Of a stretch of DNA of 64,000 bases, positions 32,771-43,668 are shown piece after piece. Position 1 is the stretch's first letter; the number at the start of each line of letters is the position of its first letter. Source of the DNA: Porphyridium purpureum (taxonomy: Eukaryota > Rhodophyta > Bangiophyceae > Porphyridiales > Porphyridiaceae); the NCBI GenBank assembly GCA_008690995.1, contig VRMN01000012.1, forward strand, positions 355,515 to 419,514, given 5' to 3'. The notes under the pieces were generated by a model. That model did not search any database and was not told the origin of the DNA. It worked only from the letters and a program-made list of their open reading frames with translations. The translations under genes and the position numbers were made by a program.

Positions 32771-33796
32771 GCGCAAGGCACGTAGGCTGATGGCTTATTT
32801 CTTAGTACAGCTTTGCGGAGCCGATATCGGAGAAAAAAAGGAGAGTGTGCTTGGGCGTGCAGATCCAAGCGACCATCTTGTTGGGCACAGTAAAAGTGTG
32901 CTCATCTGCCCTTGGAGAAGGGCTAATCATCAGCCAGTGCTTGACTGGCGCTGTCCGCTTTGTCTACTACCTACGGCGTTGCCGAAGACACAAGATGAGG
33001 ACGTGCGCGTGGTAGCGGCTGGAACTGGACTGCGAAGCGTTGGGTTGTGTGAGTCGAATGTCGTTGTGGGCGGTGGGAATGATTCTCTGATGAATGACCC
33101 AGAAGTGGCTTCGCGATGCACAGTGCATGGTAGACGTGCCGCCATGATCACGTGATCATGTTCAAGTTTAATTCACATCGTTCTCCGCTTTTGGTATCGT
33201 TTGCTGCATGCGAGCCAATCAAATTGCGATTGCGCGCGCTTCGAAAAAGGAATAATGAGGTCTTTAAACGAAGCTGCTGGAAATCGTATCGCATGGCTTT
33301 GCAGCCTCACTTCGAGGTGTGTAGAAAACAAGCACGGCGGAGAACAATATTCATCGGCTCAGAGGAAAATTATTCCCACACGCCGTTGTGTGCGCCGCGT
33401 TGTGTCACGCAAGTACAGAGCGGCTTTTCTTGTGTGTTGCGCTTCGTCGGCCTCGACCATGACCACATGCGAGATCCAAACGGACTCCTCCCTTCCGACT
33501 GACTCCGAAGCAAAACGCCCACGCAAAGCATGAAAAAACAACGACGAAAATATCTAGAAACCATCGCTGGCAACATCTGATTTGGACTGTGTCCGGAGCG
33601 TTTTTGAATTGTACTTTTCGATGCGACGAAAATCGGTGTGTTTCGCGCCGTCAACGACGCGCGCCGGAAGATGAACACAGAGTGTCCATGAAGTTGTGAG
33701 ATGGGCTGCCGTGGCTATTTAAAGACATGATGATGGTGTGGCTGCAGGGAGACGTGTGTGTGCGTGTGTGTGCGTGTGTGTGCGTGTGTGTGCGTG

Positions 33797-33828
<32 letters not shown>

Positions 33829-34025
33829 GGGAAGAAGCGGTAGGTGGGGGGAGGGGGGGGCTTTTTGGACTTGTGGAAAAGCGAATATAAGGCTGCGTCG
33901 AGGTTGGGCGGCTCATCTTCGCTCTTGTGTGCTTGTCGCCATAGTTAAGGGCGCAGCAGGGACGAAAGGGTGACCCACCGATTTCGGTTGCCCGCTCTTC
34001 GTCTCTATCTGATTCTTTCGCCGCG

Positions 34026-35216
34026 ATGCTGACACGCAGTCGCACTCGCGTGCGTGCTCGACTTGCCTGGGAACTGCTTGTTCTTGCTATTCTCCTGGTT
34101 CTCGTCGACTCGCGTCGAGGCCTTCTGCGAGCTTCGGTAGAGGCGGTCGGCCTTCGTTGCGATGCATGCTCGACCGACTTTGATTGTGTTGGCGTTCTGG
34201 GATGCTTCGAAGGCACGTGCGAGCTGGCGTCGGACCCCATTGGCATTTGCGAGACCGGATGCTGTCAAGCGTGCGACTGCTCGGTGAACACGGTGTGTGT
34301 GGGCGACTCCGGGGCGTCGTGCTCGGAGGATTGCAATTGCAGCGGTGACTTGGTGTGTGTGGACGGCCAATGCGGATCGGGAGGTCCGGGTCCACCGCCT
34401 TCAACCGGGCCGCGCTGCAGTACCTGCTCGACCGATGCAAATTGCGCTGGGGTACTGGGATGCTTCGAAGGCACGTGCGAGCTGGCGTCGGACCCCATTG
34501 GCATTTGCCAGACCGAATGCTGTGAAGCGTGCGACTGCTCGGTGAACACGGCGTGCGTGGGCGCCTCCGGGGCGTCATGCTCGGAGGATTGCAATTGCAG
34601 CGGTGACTTGGTGTGTGTGGACGGCCAATGCGGATCGGGAGGTCCGGGTACACCGGGTCCACCGCCTCCTCCGCCTCCTCCGCCTCCACCGCCGACACTG
34701 CCAACACCGCCGATAATGCCGCCACCTCCACCGACGTCACCGCCACCGGAGCCGGTGTGTATCGACGCCGAGTGGATCGAGGCGCGTGGGTTGGAGAAGG
34801 TGCATGCCTCTGATGGCGTGGGCGAGTTGCTGTGCATTGTAGGTCTGGACGACATTCCGTGCGGCACGCCCGACCACGTGCTTGAAGTTGCCGAAATTGC
34901 GGGTGCTGCTCGCATGCGCGCGTCGAGGTCGGTGCTTCGCACGTACGCGGACGTGTGTGCGGCGCGCGCGTGCACGTCCAAGGTGGGCCGCTTCAATGGC
35001 GTCTTGCACTCGGATGCGCACTTGATGCCGACTCAGGAGGGCCACACGCTGACGACAGTGGCGCATCGAGGTACGATTTGGAGTGGCGTTGAGAACCGTG
35101 TCGTGGTGGCCGCGCAGCGCATGCAGTCTGCGCGCATCAACCGAGCCCTGGCGTACTTGCAGCAGAAGAATAGCGTGCAGCGCCTGGATGATACGAAGCG
35201 GGGTGTGACCGTTTGA
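34026..35216 (+). CDS. Secreted Cys-rich, Pro-rich protein, copy 3
   Basis: Same 396-residue translation as the copy at 23486. The only upstream change is a microsatellite 12 bp shorter, about 1.26 kb before the ATG. Confidence 0.8.
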   Translation: MLTRSRTRVRARLAWELLVLAILLVLVDSRRGLLRASVEAVGLRCDACSTDFDCVGVLGCFEGTCELASDPIGICETGCCQACDCSVNTVCVGDSGASCSEDCNCSGDLVCVDGQCGSGGPGPPPSTGPRCSTCSTDANCAGVLGCFEGTCELASDPIGICQTECCEACDCSVNTACVGASGASCSEDCNCSGDLVCVDGQCGSGGPGTPGPPPPPPPPPPPPTLPTPPIMPPPPPTSPPPEPVCIDAEWIEARGLEKVHASDGVGELLCIVGLDDIPCGTPDHVLEVAEIAGAARMRASRSVLRTYADVCAARACTSKVGRFNGVLHSDAHLMPTQEGHTLTTVAHRGTIWSGVENRVVVAAQRMQSARINRALAYLQQKNSVQRLDDTKRGVTV

Positions 35217-35898
35217 GGAGGTTGCGGGCACGGAGACTGTGCGAGAAACGTGCTCGCATGACGGCAGGAGTCGTGGCGCCCGGCCGATCGGCGCGCGTGG
35301 AGTCGGTCCAGTTTGTGCCAATCTGTGGCGGAGCATCCAGATGAACGACGAAATGCACGGTTTGGGATGTCCTGGGGCAATGAAAACATGACCCCCGGCT
35401 TTCGGAGACGGCGCGCCCGCTGCCTGTGAAAGGGCGACGGATTTTCTCCCCCGGGGTTTTTGCCGACGCTCTCTATTCTTCTTTCTCTCGAGAGTTTATT
35501 CTTTTTCTTTAAAGTCTAAGTGAATGTCTGAAGCAACTGCTGGGGCGCCATGTTAGTTCACTGCTGCGGAAACCCTTTCCGTCGTCATTGGCACAATGCG
35601 CAAAAGGTCTGGCCTGCCAATTGGCCATGTGTGAGAGCAAAGCAGAGGGATCTTCCAGTTTGTCCCAGTATTTTCCCGACAATTTGGCAAGTGTTTTATT
35701 CTGTTCCCCCATCGAGGGTATCTCCCCTGCAGTAAGTGAGCCCGTCCAGGTCAAATGAAGTACCTACCGCTGCGGCGCGAGACGCACCCTGGGAAGCACG
35801 GAAGAGGAAGCCAGATTAAGTATCCTTGTCAAAAGCTGGCTGCGATGGTAACACATGACGAGCTGGAGCAGAGCCTACTTTCTTTCGCAACTATTATC

Positions 35899-36346
35899 TC
35901 ACTGAAGTACCAGCGTGCATTCGCCCAGGCGAGCCTCAATGGTTTTCATCACTTTTTCAAGTCCCACACCGGTGGTGGACCACAACTCGTCCTCCTTGAA
36001 CACGGCCGACACTGCCACAACGACGTCTCCCTCCTTCACACCAGCCTTCTCTCCATTTGATCCCGCAGCGACCTCGCGCACAAACACCATCCCGTCGTCC
36101 CGCTCTTCAAGCAGCAGTCCAATCGGCTTCTCCACCGTCACCTTTCGCTCGCCTTTCTGGACTGGGCGGTTCTCACTCTCCTCCATGCCGTCCTGGTGGA
36201 TGTTGAAAATCTCTTTCGCGTCCTCTGCTGCCATGTACAACGTGGCGGGCGAGCGCCTCGCTTGCGGCGTCATGCACGCCGGCTCCATTGCGTTCGCCAG
36301 CTTGTGCGGCACCACCTGCGCCGCAAGCTCCGACAAAGGCAACCAT
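35899..36346 (-). pseudogene. PDZ-domain gene copy 3, targeting start out of frame
   Basis: Identical by reading to the copy at 25359-25806. All three share the same lesion, so it predates the amplification. Confidence 0.55.
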
Positions 36347-36613
36347 CGTTTGCTGACTCTCGTCTCACTCGGCGTGCGACCCGTGCCGTTCAGCGTGCGC
36401 CGGAGCAATCAGCGTCCCGTCGCGCACGCTCGAAAGCGTTCTGCTCGATCATGGCTGCGGCATGCAGCCGGCGCGACGGAACGGCGTGCCCGTCTGCGCA
36501 CCTGCATCTGTGGCGCAAGCCGGCCTTTGCTTCAACCGGAATCGCTCGAGATGCCGCTGGTGCATGCGAGCGTGCGAGCGTGCGGCGGCACGGCTGTGAC
36601 GCGAATGGCGTGT

Positions 36614-37977
36614 GCGAGTGGCAGATGTGGCGGCTCGTTCGTGTCTGAGTGCCGCGCGTGGCAATGTGGCGCGCCGCATGTACCTGCGCATGAGTTCACG
36701 CGCTGCGGAGAGACGCGCCGGCTGGAGAATGGCGGAATGTGCTTGGCGTTGTCGGGCGGGTTTCACCGAAGAGCGTGGACCGAGAGGCAATGGACGTGGT
36801 GTGAGCGCCGTCTCGCGCCGTGCGTTGAGCACGCCCAGAGCTGTGGCTCTTGATCGGTCATGATGTAAGGGCGCGTGGTGGGTTTACTCGGATGAGGAGG
36901 GATGATGCTGATCGCAAGGCGGCTGCCGCGTACGATGAGGGAGAACATTACGCGTCCAGATGGACAGGGTGCAAGACACTTTCGCGAGGTGTGAAGTATG
37001 CCAACGGAGGCAAAGCGATGCTTGTTGCGTCAGCGGCGGCTGGGCGACAGGACGTCGTCTTTGACGTGTCGCCACATGGTGCGCGTGCACCTGCTGCGGA
37101 GCAGGAAGCGTTGCATTCTGCCCCGGCGAGGCGTTGTGCGACTTGCGCTGACAGTATCACTGTCGGTAGTCGCGGGGGCCCGTCAGGTCCCGTTGGTCTC
37201 GAGGTGAGCCAGCTGGAGATCAGCAACGCTCAGCACCGTTCAGCAGGCGCGCGGCGCCAATCGGCTCTGTCGTGGCCGAATATATTTCGACTGATTCATG
37301 AAAAGCAGCGAGGGCAGGCCATGAGTGTGGTCAAGTGAAACAGGCTCTGCGTGCACATGGCCGTTGTGCACGCGACGATGTGAGAAAAAATCTTGGTACG
37401 GAGCCTCTTTCCGTCGAAGAAGTTGGTTTTCGGTGGCTGGGGCGCGACGCCGACATCCAGCTTCTGGAAGGAACACGACGGCAGGAGCGGCACCGAGCGT
37501 GCGATGGCGCTGGACGGCTGTCAAAGACGCGAAAGCCAAGCGAGGCTCGCTGACTATAACTCTATCGGAAACTCAGAAGCGTTTTGCGACGCGTGGAAGT
37601 GGACGAAGACTAAACGCAACGACTCTCACCACGATGCGTGCAGTCCATTGGACTCATGTGGCTGGATTCGCGGCGCAAGCGCTGGCTTGTATCTGCAGCG
37701 GAGAACGGGGCGACTGAAAGACGGCATGGTGAGCTACCCAAGCAAGCCTGGTGAGAATCCAGAGTGAGATGGAACATGTCCGTAGAGTAGGGTGCCAGCT
37801 TGAATTGCGGGTTGGCAGATGATTGAGCGCCAATGCTTCATTCAACAATGTTGGTACGCAAACAGGTTGCGCGAGTGCATCGTGCAATGAGCCATGCAAC
37901 CTGCACGTCTGTGCCGATCGTCTTGCCTGGGGGGCTGCGTGACAGGTGTTTCAACGCATCCCATGCCATGGTGTTCA

Positions 37978-38034
<57 letters not shown>

Positions 38035-39060
38035 GCGCAAGGCACGTAGGCTGATGGCTTATTTCTTAGTACAGCTTTGCGGAGCCGATATCGGAGAAAA
38101 AAAGGAGAGTGTGCTTGGGCGTGCAGATCCAAGCGACCATCTTGTTGGGCACAGTAAAAGTGTGCTCATCTGCCCTTGGAGAAGGGCTAATCATCAGCCA
38201 GTGCTTGACTGGCGCTGTCCGCTTTGTCTACTACCTACGGCGTTGCCGAAGACACAAGATGAGGACGTGCGCGTGGTAGCGGCTGGAACTGGACTGCGAA
38301 GCGTTGGGTTGTGTGAGTCGAATGTCGTTGTGGGCGGTGGGAATGATTCTCTGATGAATGACCCAGAAGTGGCTTCGCGATGCACAGTGCATGGTAGACG
38401 TGCCGCCATGATCACGTGATCATGTTCAAGTTTAATTCACATCGTTCTCCGCTTTTGGTATCGTTTGCTGCATGCGAGCCAATCAAATTGCGATTGCGCG
38501 CGCTTCGAAAAAGGAATAATGAGGTCTTTAAACGAAGCTGCTGGAAATCGTATCGCATGGCTTTGCAGCCTCACTTCGAGGTGTGTAGAAAACAAGCACG
38601 GCGGAGAACAATATTCATCGGCTCAGAGGAAAATTATTCCCACACGCCGTTGTGTGCGCCGCGTTGTGTCACGCAAGTACAGAGCGGCTTTTCTTGTGTG
38701 TTGCGCTTCGTCGGCCTCGACCATGACCACATGCGAGATCCAAACGGACTCCTCCCTTCCGACTGACTCCGAAGCAAAACGCCCACGCAAAGCATGAAAA
38801 AACAACGACGAAAATATCTAGAAACCATCGCTGGCAACATCTGATTTGGACTGTGTCCGGAGCGTTTTTGAATTGTACTTTTCGATGCGACGAAAATCGG
38901 TGTGTTTCGCGCCGTCAACGACGCGCGCCGGAAGATGAACACAGAGTGTCCATGAAGTTGTGAGATGGGCTGCCGTGGCTATTTAAAGACATGATGATGG
39001 TGTGGCTGCAGGGAGACGTGTGTGTGCGTGTGTGTGCGTGTGTGTGCGTGTGTGTGCGTG

Positions 39061-39092
<32 letters not shown>

Positions 39093-41540
39093 GGGAAGAA
39101 GCGGTAGGTGGGGGGAGGGGGGGGCTTTTTGGACTTGTGGAAAAGCGAATATAAGGCTGCGTCGAGGTTGGGCGGCTCATCTTCGCTCTTGTGTGCTTGT
39201 CGCCATAGTTAAGGGCGCAGCAGGGACGAAAGGGTGACCCACCGATTTCGGTTGCCCGCTCTTCGTCTCTATCTGATTCTTTCGCCGCGATGCTGACACG
39301 CAGTCGCACTCGCGTGCGTGCTCGACTTGCCTGGGAACTGCTTGTTCTTGCTATTCTCCTGGTTCTCGTCGACTCGCGTCGAGGCCTTCTGCGAGCTTCG
39401 GTAGAGGCGGTCGGCCTTCGTTGCGATGCATGCTCGACCGACTTTGATTGTGTTGGCGTTCTGGGATGCTTCGAAGGCACGTGCGAGCTGGCGTCGGACC
39501 CCATTGGCATTTGCGAGACCGGATGCTGTCAAGCGTGCGACTGCTCGGTGAACACGGTGTGTGTGGGCGACTCCGGGGCGTCGTGCTCGGAGGATTGCAA
39601 TTGCAGCGGTGACTTGGTGTGTGTGGACGGCCAATGCGGATCGGGAGGTCCGGGTCCACCGCCTTCAACCGGGCCGCGCTGCAGTACCTGCTCGACCGAT
39701 GCAAATTGCGCTGGGGTACTGGGATGCTTCGAAGGCACGTGCGAGCTGGCGTCGGACCCCATTGGCATTTGCCAGACCGAATGCTGTGAAGCGTGCGACT
39801 GCTCGGTGAACACGGCGTGCGTGGGCGCCTCCGGGGCGTCATGCTCGGAGGATTGCAATTGCAGCGGTGACTTGGTGTGTGTGGACGGCCAATGCGGATC
39901 GGGAGGTCCGGGTACACCGGGTCCACCGCCTCCTCCGCCTCCTCCGCCTCCACCGCCGACACTGCCAACACCGCCGATAATGCCGCCACCTCCACCGACG
40001 TCACCGCCACCGGAGCCGGTGTGTATCGACGCCGAGTGGATCGAGGCGCGTGGGTTGGAGAAGGTGCATGCCTCTGATGGCGTGGGCGAGTTGCTGTGCA
40101 TTGTAGGTCTGGACGACATTCCGTGCGGCACGCCCGACCACGTGCTTGAAGTTGCCGAAATTGCGGGTGCTGCTCGCATGCGCGCGTCGAGGTCGGTGCT
40201 TCGCACGTACGCGGACGTGTGTGCGGCGCGCGCGTGCACGTCCAAGGTGGGCCGCTTCAATGGCGTCTTGCACTCGGATGCGCACTTGATGCCGACTCAG
40301 GAGGGCCACACGCTGACGACAGTGGCGCATCGAGGTACGATTTGGAGTGGCGTTGAGAACCGTGTCGTGGTGGCCGCGCAGCGCATGCAGTCTGCGCGCA
40401 TCAACCGAGCCCTGGCGTACTTGCAGCAGAAGAATAGCGTGCAGCGCCTGGATGATACGAAGCGGGGTGTGACCGTTTGAGGAGGTTGCGGGCACGGAGA
40501 CTGTGCGAGAAACGTGCTCGCATGACGGCAGGAGTCGTGGCGCCCGGCCGATCGGCGCGCGTGGAGTCGGTCCAGTTTGTGCCAATCTGTGGCGGAGCAT
40601 CCAGATGAACGACGAAATGCACGGTTTGGGATGTCCTGGGGCAATGAAAACATGACCCCCGGCTTTCGGAGACGGCGCGCCCGCTGCCTGTGAAAGGGCG
40701 ACGGATTTTCTCCCCCGGGGTTTTTGCCGACGCTCTCTATTCTTCTTTCTCTCGAGAGTTTATTCTTTTTCTTTAAAGTCTAAGTGAATGTCTGAAGCAA
40801 CTGCTGGGGCGCCATGTTAGTTCACTGCTGCGGAAACCCTTTCCGTCGTCATTGGCACAATGCGCAAAAGGTCTGGCCTGCCAATTGGCCATGTGTGAGA
40901 GCAAAGCAGAGGGATCTTCCAGTTTGTCCCAGTATTTTCCCGACAATTTGGCAAGTGTTTTATTCTGTTCCCCCATCGAGGGTATCTCCCCTGCAGTAAG
41001 TGAGCCCGTCCAGGTCAAATGAAGTACCTACCGCTGCGGCGCGAGACGCACCCTGGGAAGCACGGAAGAGGAAGCCAGATTAAGTATCCTTGTCAAAAGC
41101 TGGCTGCGATGGTAACACATGACGAGCTGGAGCAGAGCCTACTTTCTTTCGCAACTATTATCTCACTGAAGTACCAGCGTGCATTCGCCCAGGCGAGCCT
41201 CAATGGTTTTCATCACTTTTTCAAGTCCCACACCGGTGGTGGACCACAACTCGTCCTCCTTGAACACGGCCGACACTGCCACAACGACGTCTCCCTCCTT
41301 CACACCAGCCTTCTCTCCATTTGATCCCGCAGCGACCTCGCGCACAAACACCATCCCGTCGTCCCGCTCTTCAAGCAGCAGTCCAATCGGCTTCTCCACC
41401 GTCACCTTTCGCTCGCCTTTCTGGACTGGGCGGTTCTCACTCTCCTCCATGCCGTCCTGGTGGATGTTGAAAATCTCTTTCGCGTCCTCTGCTGCCATGT
41501 ACAACGTGGCGGGCGAGCGCCTCGCTTGCGGCGTCATGCA
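36614..41540 (+). repeat. Tandem array unit 4, right-truncated (4927 bp)
   Basis: Same short microsatellite allele as unit 3. Identity stops after 41540 (GTCATGCA, then G instead of C), inside the PDZ gene. The sequence beyond is a diverged relative of the last 337 bp of the other units. Confidence 0.95.
39290..40480 (+). CDS. Secreted Cys-rich, Pro-rich protein, copy 4
   Basis: Same 396-residue translation as the copy at 23486. This copy is the one paired with the intact PDZ gene at 41163-41633. Confidence 0.8.
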   Translation: MLTRSRTRVRARLAWELLVLAILLVLVDSRRGLLRASVEAVGLRCDACSTDFDCVGVLGCFEGTCELASDPIGICETGCCQACDCSVNTVCVGDSGASCSEDCNCSGDLVCVDGQCGSGGPGPPPSTGPRCSTCSTDANCAGVLGCFEGTCELASDPIGICQTECCEACDCSVNTACVGASGASCSEDCNCSGDLVCVDGQCGSGGPGTPGPPPPPPPPPPPPTLPTPPIMPPPPPTSPPPEPVCIDAEWIEARGLEKVHASDGVGELLCIVGLDDIPCGTPDHVLEVAEIAGAARMRASRSVLRTYADVCAARACTSKVGRFNGVLHSDAHLMPTQEGHTLTTVAHRGTIWSGVENRVVVAAQRMQSARINRALAYLQQKNSVQRLDDTKRGVTV

Positions 41541-41633
41541 GACTGGCTCCATTGCGTTCGCCAGCTTGTGCGACACCAGTGGCGCCACGCGGCTGTTCGA
41601 ACCCGCACCGCAAGCTCCGACAAATGCAACCAT
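41163..41633 (-). CDS. PDZ-domain protein with red-algal-type plastid transit peptide
   Basis: 156 residues from ATG at 41633. The start MVAFVGACGAGSNSRVAP and the following Ala/Ser/Arg-rich stretch to about residue 45 fit a red-algal transit peptide, with Phe at position 4 and no acidic residue until Glu29. A single PDZ domain spans about 77-155: GLLLEE loop, DGMVFVREVAAGSNGEKAGVKEGDVVVAVSAV, ending TLVLQ. PDZ domains bind C-terminal peptides; in plastids similar small PDZ proteins are peripheral to thylakoids, so a scaffold role there is inferred. The 3' two thirds (up to 41540) are identical to the array copies. The first third differs and continues into unique flanking DNA. The gene is thus a chimera and the only copy with start and domain in one frame. 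Confidence 0.8.
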   Translation of the reverse strand: MVAFVGACGAGSNSRVAPLVSHKLANAMEPVCMTPQARRSPATLYMAAEDAKEIFNIHQDGMEESENRPVQKGERKVTVEKPIGLLLEERDDGMVFVREVAAGSNGEKAGVKEGDVVVAVSAVFKEDELWSTTGVGLEKVMKTIEARLGECTLVLQ

Positions 41634-42661
41634 CTTTGTAGACTCTCTTTTCACTCGGCGTGCAACACGTTCCTTTCACCGTTCCTCGGAGCAATCCTTT
41701 TTCCAACGCAGATACACAAACGCAAACTCTTCAATATCTCCCTCGCAAGTATCAAGCCGCTGTACGTGGGAAAAAAGAGTGCCGCTCTGCGCATTTATAC
41801 CCATGGCAGAAGCCGCACTTCCCTTCAACGTGGAACCCGCAACGTGGAATCGCCCGAGCTGCAGCTCGCTGCCTGCGCTGCGTGCACGTCCGGAAGCCTT
41901 CCACGCTGGATGCGGTCAGGGGTACTGTGACCTCGAACGCCAAAGCCGCGGCTGCGCGCGGTGCCGAATCTGCGCGCAGCGCCACGTTGGCACCTGGCCT
42001 AGGTTGTAGGCATGGGCGCGTCAGCCCATCTCGTTGGTTGCTTTCCTTGTTCCGCGCACGTCGCACGTGTTCCGTTGCAGATTTGATCCAAACCGCAATC
42101 ATGCGCCACACTCTGGCAGTCGACAGCTCCTACGAGTCTACTGTTTTCGGACCGGCGGTGAGTGTGTGTGGTGATGCGCCTGCAGACGCGCCGCGCTTGT
42201 CAGTCTAAGCATTCGTGCGATGGCGGGACGCCGGTTGCTTATTGAGACACATAGTGGCAACGCCGCGCGCTAGACTCGATTGTCATTTGCCTCCGACAAC
42301 GCACGGAACGCGTCTCTTTACTCTTCATCGGACAATTTCTTGAATTTCACACGGACGTGTGTGGAAGCGTAGCGTGCGCGCGGGGAATTATGTGCGCGTG
42401 TTCCTGCAGCGCCTCCACGGTCAGTTCGGCTCTGGTCCCTTCTCCCGCCGCAAGATCGCGCGCGTCGTTTTCGGGAGACTTAACGCGTCTAGTAAAATGG
42501 GGGCATTTAGCTATAAAAATGGAAACGGTGCTTGTCCCGTTTGCACGTGGGGGAGCTGCTGCTGCAGATATCTCGTGTGATATTCCACACGGAGCAGACC
42601 TTGGCTCGAGGAGACAGGGCGCGTCGCCAGGTAAAGAGCAGCCAGCAGCATTGGCTAAACC
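41541..42661. other. Right flank of the array and promoter region
   Basis: To about 41870 the sequence is a diverged relative of 36277-36613 (shared CGGAGCAATC, TCTGCGCA, TTCAAC..GAATCGC). An ATG at 42101 opens 19 codons (MRHTLAVDSSYESTVFGPA) that run into GTGAGT, a donor-like hexamer, but no convincing second exon was found. A TATA box follows at 42512. Confidence 0.45.
42512..42518 (+). promoter_or_regulatory. TATA box of the split-barrel gene
   Basis: TATAAAA, 150 bp before the ATG at 42662, in an otherwise GC-rich region. Confidence 0.5.
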
Positions 42662-43438
42662 ATGGGAAAGCTGCTGCCCGAAATTGGTGAGCCGGAGGCG
42701 GCGTTTATTGCGTCACAAAAGGTGTTTTTCGTTGGCACTGCGCCGCTGTCGCCAGACCATCGCGTGAATGTGAGCCCCAAGGCAAACGGGTGCGTCGTGC
42801 TGGATAAGCACACGGTAGTCTATGCAGACTTGACGGGCAGCGGCGCCGAGACGGCCGCGCATGTCTTGCAGAATGGGCGTATGACGCTCATGTTTTGTAA
42901 TCTCGAGGCTGGCGCGCCGAGAATCTTGCGCCTGTTTGGCCGCGCGCAGCTCATTCTCGCAGAGGATGTGCCAGAAAGCTTGCTCCAAAAGCTACCGGAG
43001 AGGATGACAAAGAACGAGGGCTTCCGCGCCGTGTACAAGCTGTCGGTCGACCGTGTGACGCAGTCGTGCGGCTACAGCATGCCAGTCATGACGTTTGAAA
43101 AGTATCGGACAACGCTGGACGAGTGGACGCAGCACAAAGGCCCTGATGGTATGAACGAGTACCGGACGCTGAAGAATTCGTTTTCCATCGACGGCCTTCC
43201 GTCGCTCGCTCTGCTGCGCAATGATGCGCCTGTCGACATTGTACCCGTGCCGGAAGGTGGCTACATATTGGGCAAAGTCCAGCCCGGAGACAAGGCTAAG
43301 CAACTCAAGGTGTACCGACCACCCCAAACGGTGCGAGTGCGACTCCGTGACTTGATCTTTGCAGGCGTCAGCGTGGCCCTTTCGGGGATGGTCGTAGGCG
43401 CGCTCTTGGCCCGCTGGGGAGCGTTTTCTGTTGATTAG
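42662..43438 (+). CDS. FMN-binding split-barrel (pyridoxamine 5'-phosphate oxidase-like) protein with C-terminal membrane tail
   Basis: 258 residues from ATG. The first ~160 residues carry the family pattern: AAFIASQKVFFVGTAPLSPDHRVNVSPKANGCVVLDKHTVVYADLTGSGAETAAHVLQNGRMTLMFCN (split here only by prose), then RLFGRAQLI. The usual phosphate-binding serines and arginine of true PNPOx enzymes are not obvious, so the substrate is open. Related proteins act in flavin-linked redox or pyridoxal salvage. The C-terminus has one hydrophobic segment (LIFAGVSVALSGMVVGALLARWG) followed by five residues, a tail-anchor layout suggesting an organelle or ER membrane, enzyme domain facing the cytosol. Its 3' end converges on the aminotransferase gene. 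Confidence 0.82.
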   Translation: MGKLLPEIGEPEAAFIASQKVFFVGTAPLSPDHRVNVSPKANGCVVLDKHTVVYADLTGSGAETAAHVLQNGRMTLMFCNLEAGAPRILRLFGRAQLILAEDVPESLLQKLPERMTKNEGFRAVYKLSVDRVTQSCGYSMPVMTFEKYRTTLDEWTQHKGPDGMNEYRTLKNSFSIDGLPSLALLRNDAPVDIVPVPEGGYILGKVQPGDKAKQLKVYRPPQTVRVRLRDLIFAGVSVALSGMVVGALLARWGAFSVD

Positions 43439-43668
43439 ATGATGTTCAAGCGCCACGTAAAGGGCCATGTTGAGAATTAAGCCAGGTCGCCGATTGATCG
43501 CTACCCTTCTTTCTTCCATAAGCCACGCGGCCAGGTGCTTTGAGGTGCTTGTCATGCTCGCCAGGACAATGCAGCGCTCCCACGCACCATCCGGGGCGCG
43601 AGTGAGGTTGAGAAAACATAAAGACACAAATTTACTCAACAAAGCTTGCTGCGCAGCCACGCTGTGAT

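Larger units (their letters stand above)
31350..36613 (+). repeat. Tandem array unit 3 (5264 bp)
   Basis: As unit 2, but 12 bp shorter because the TGCCTG microsatellite has two fewer hexamers. Confidence 0.95.
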
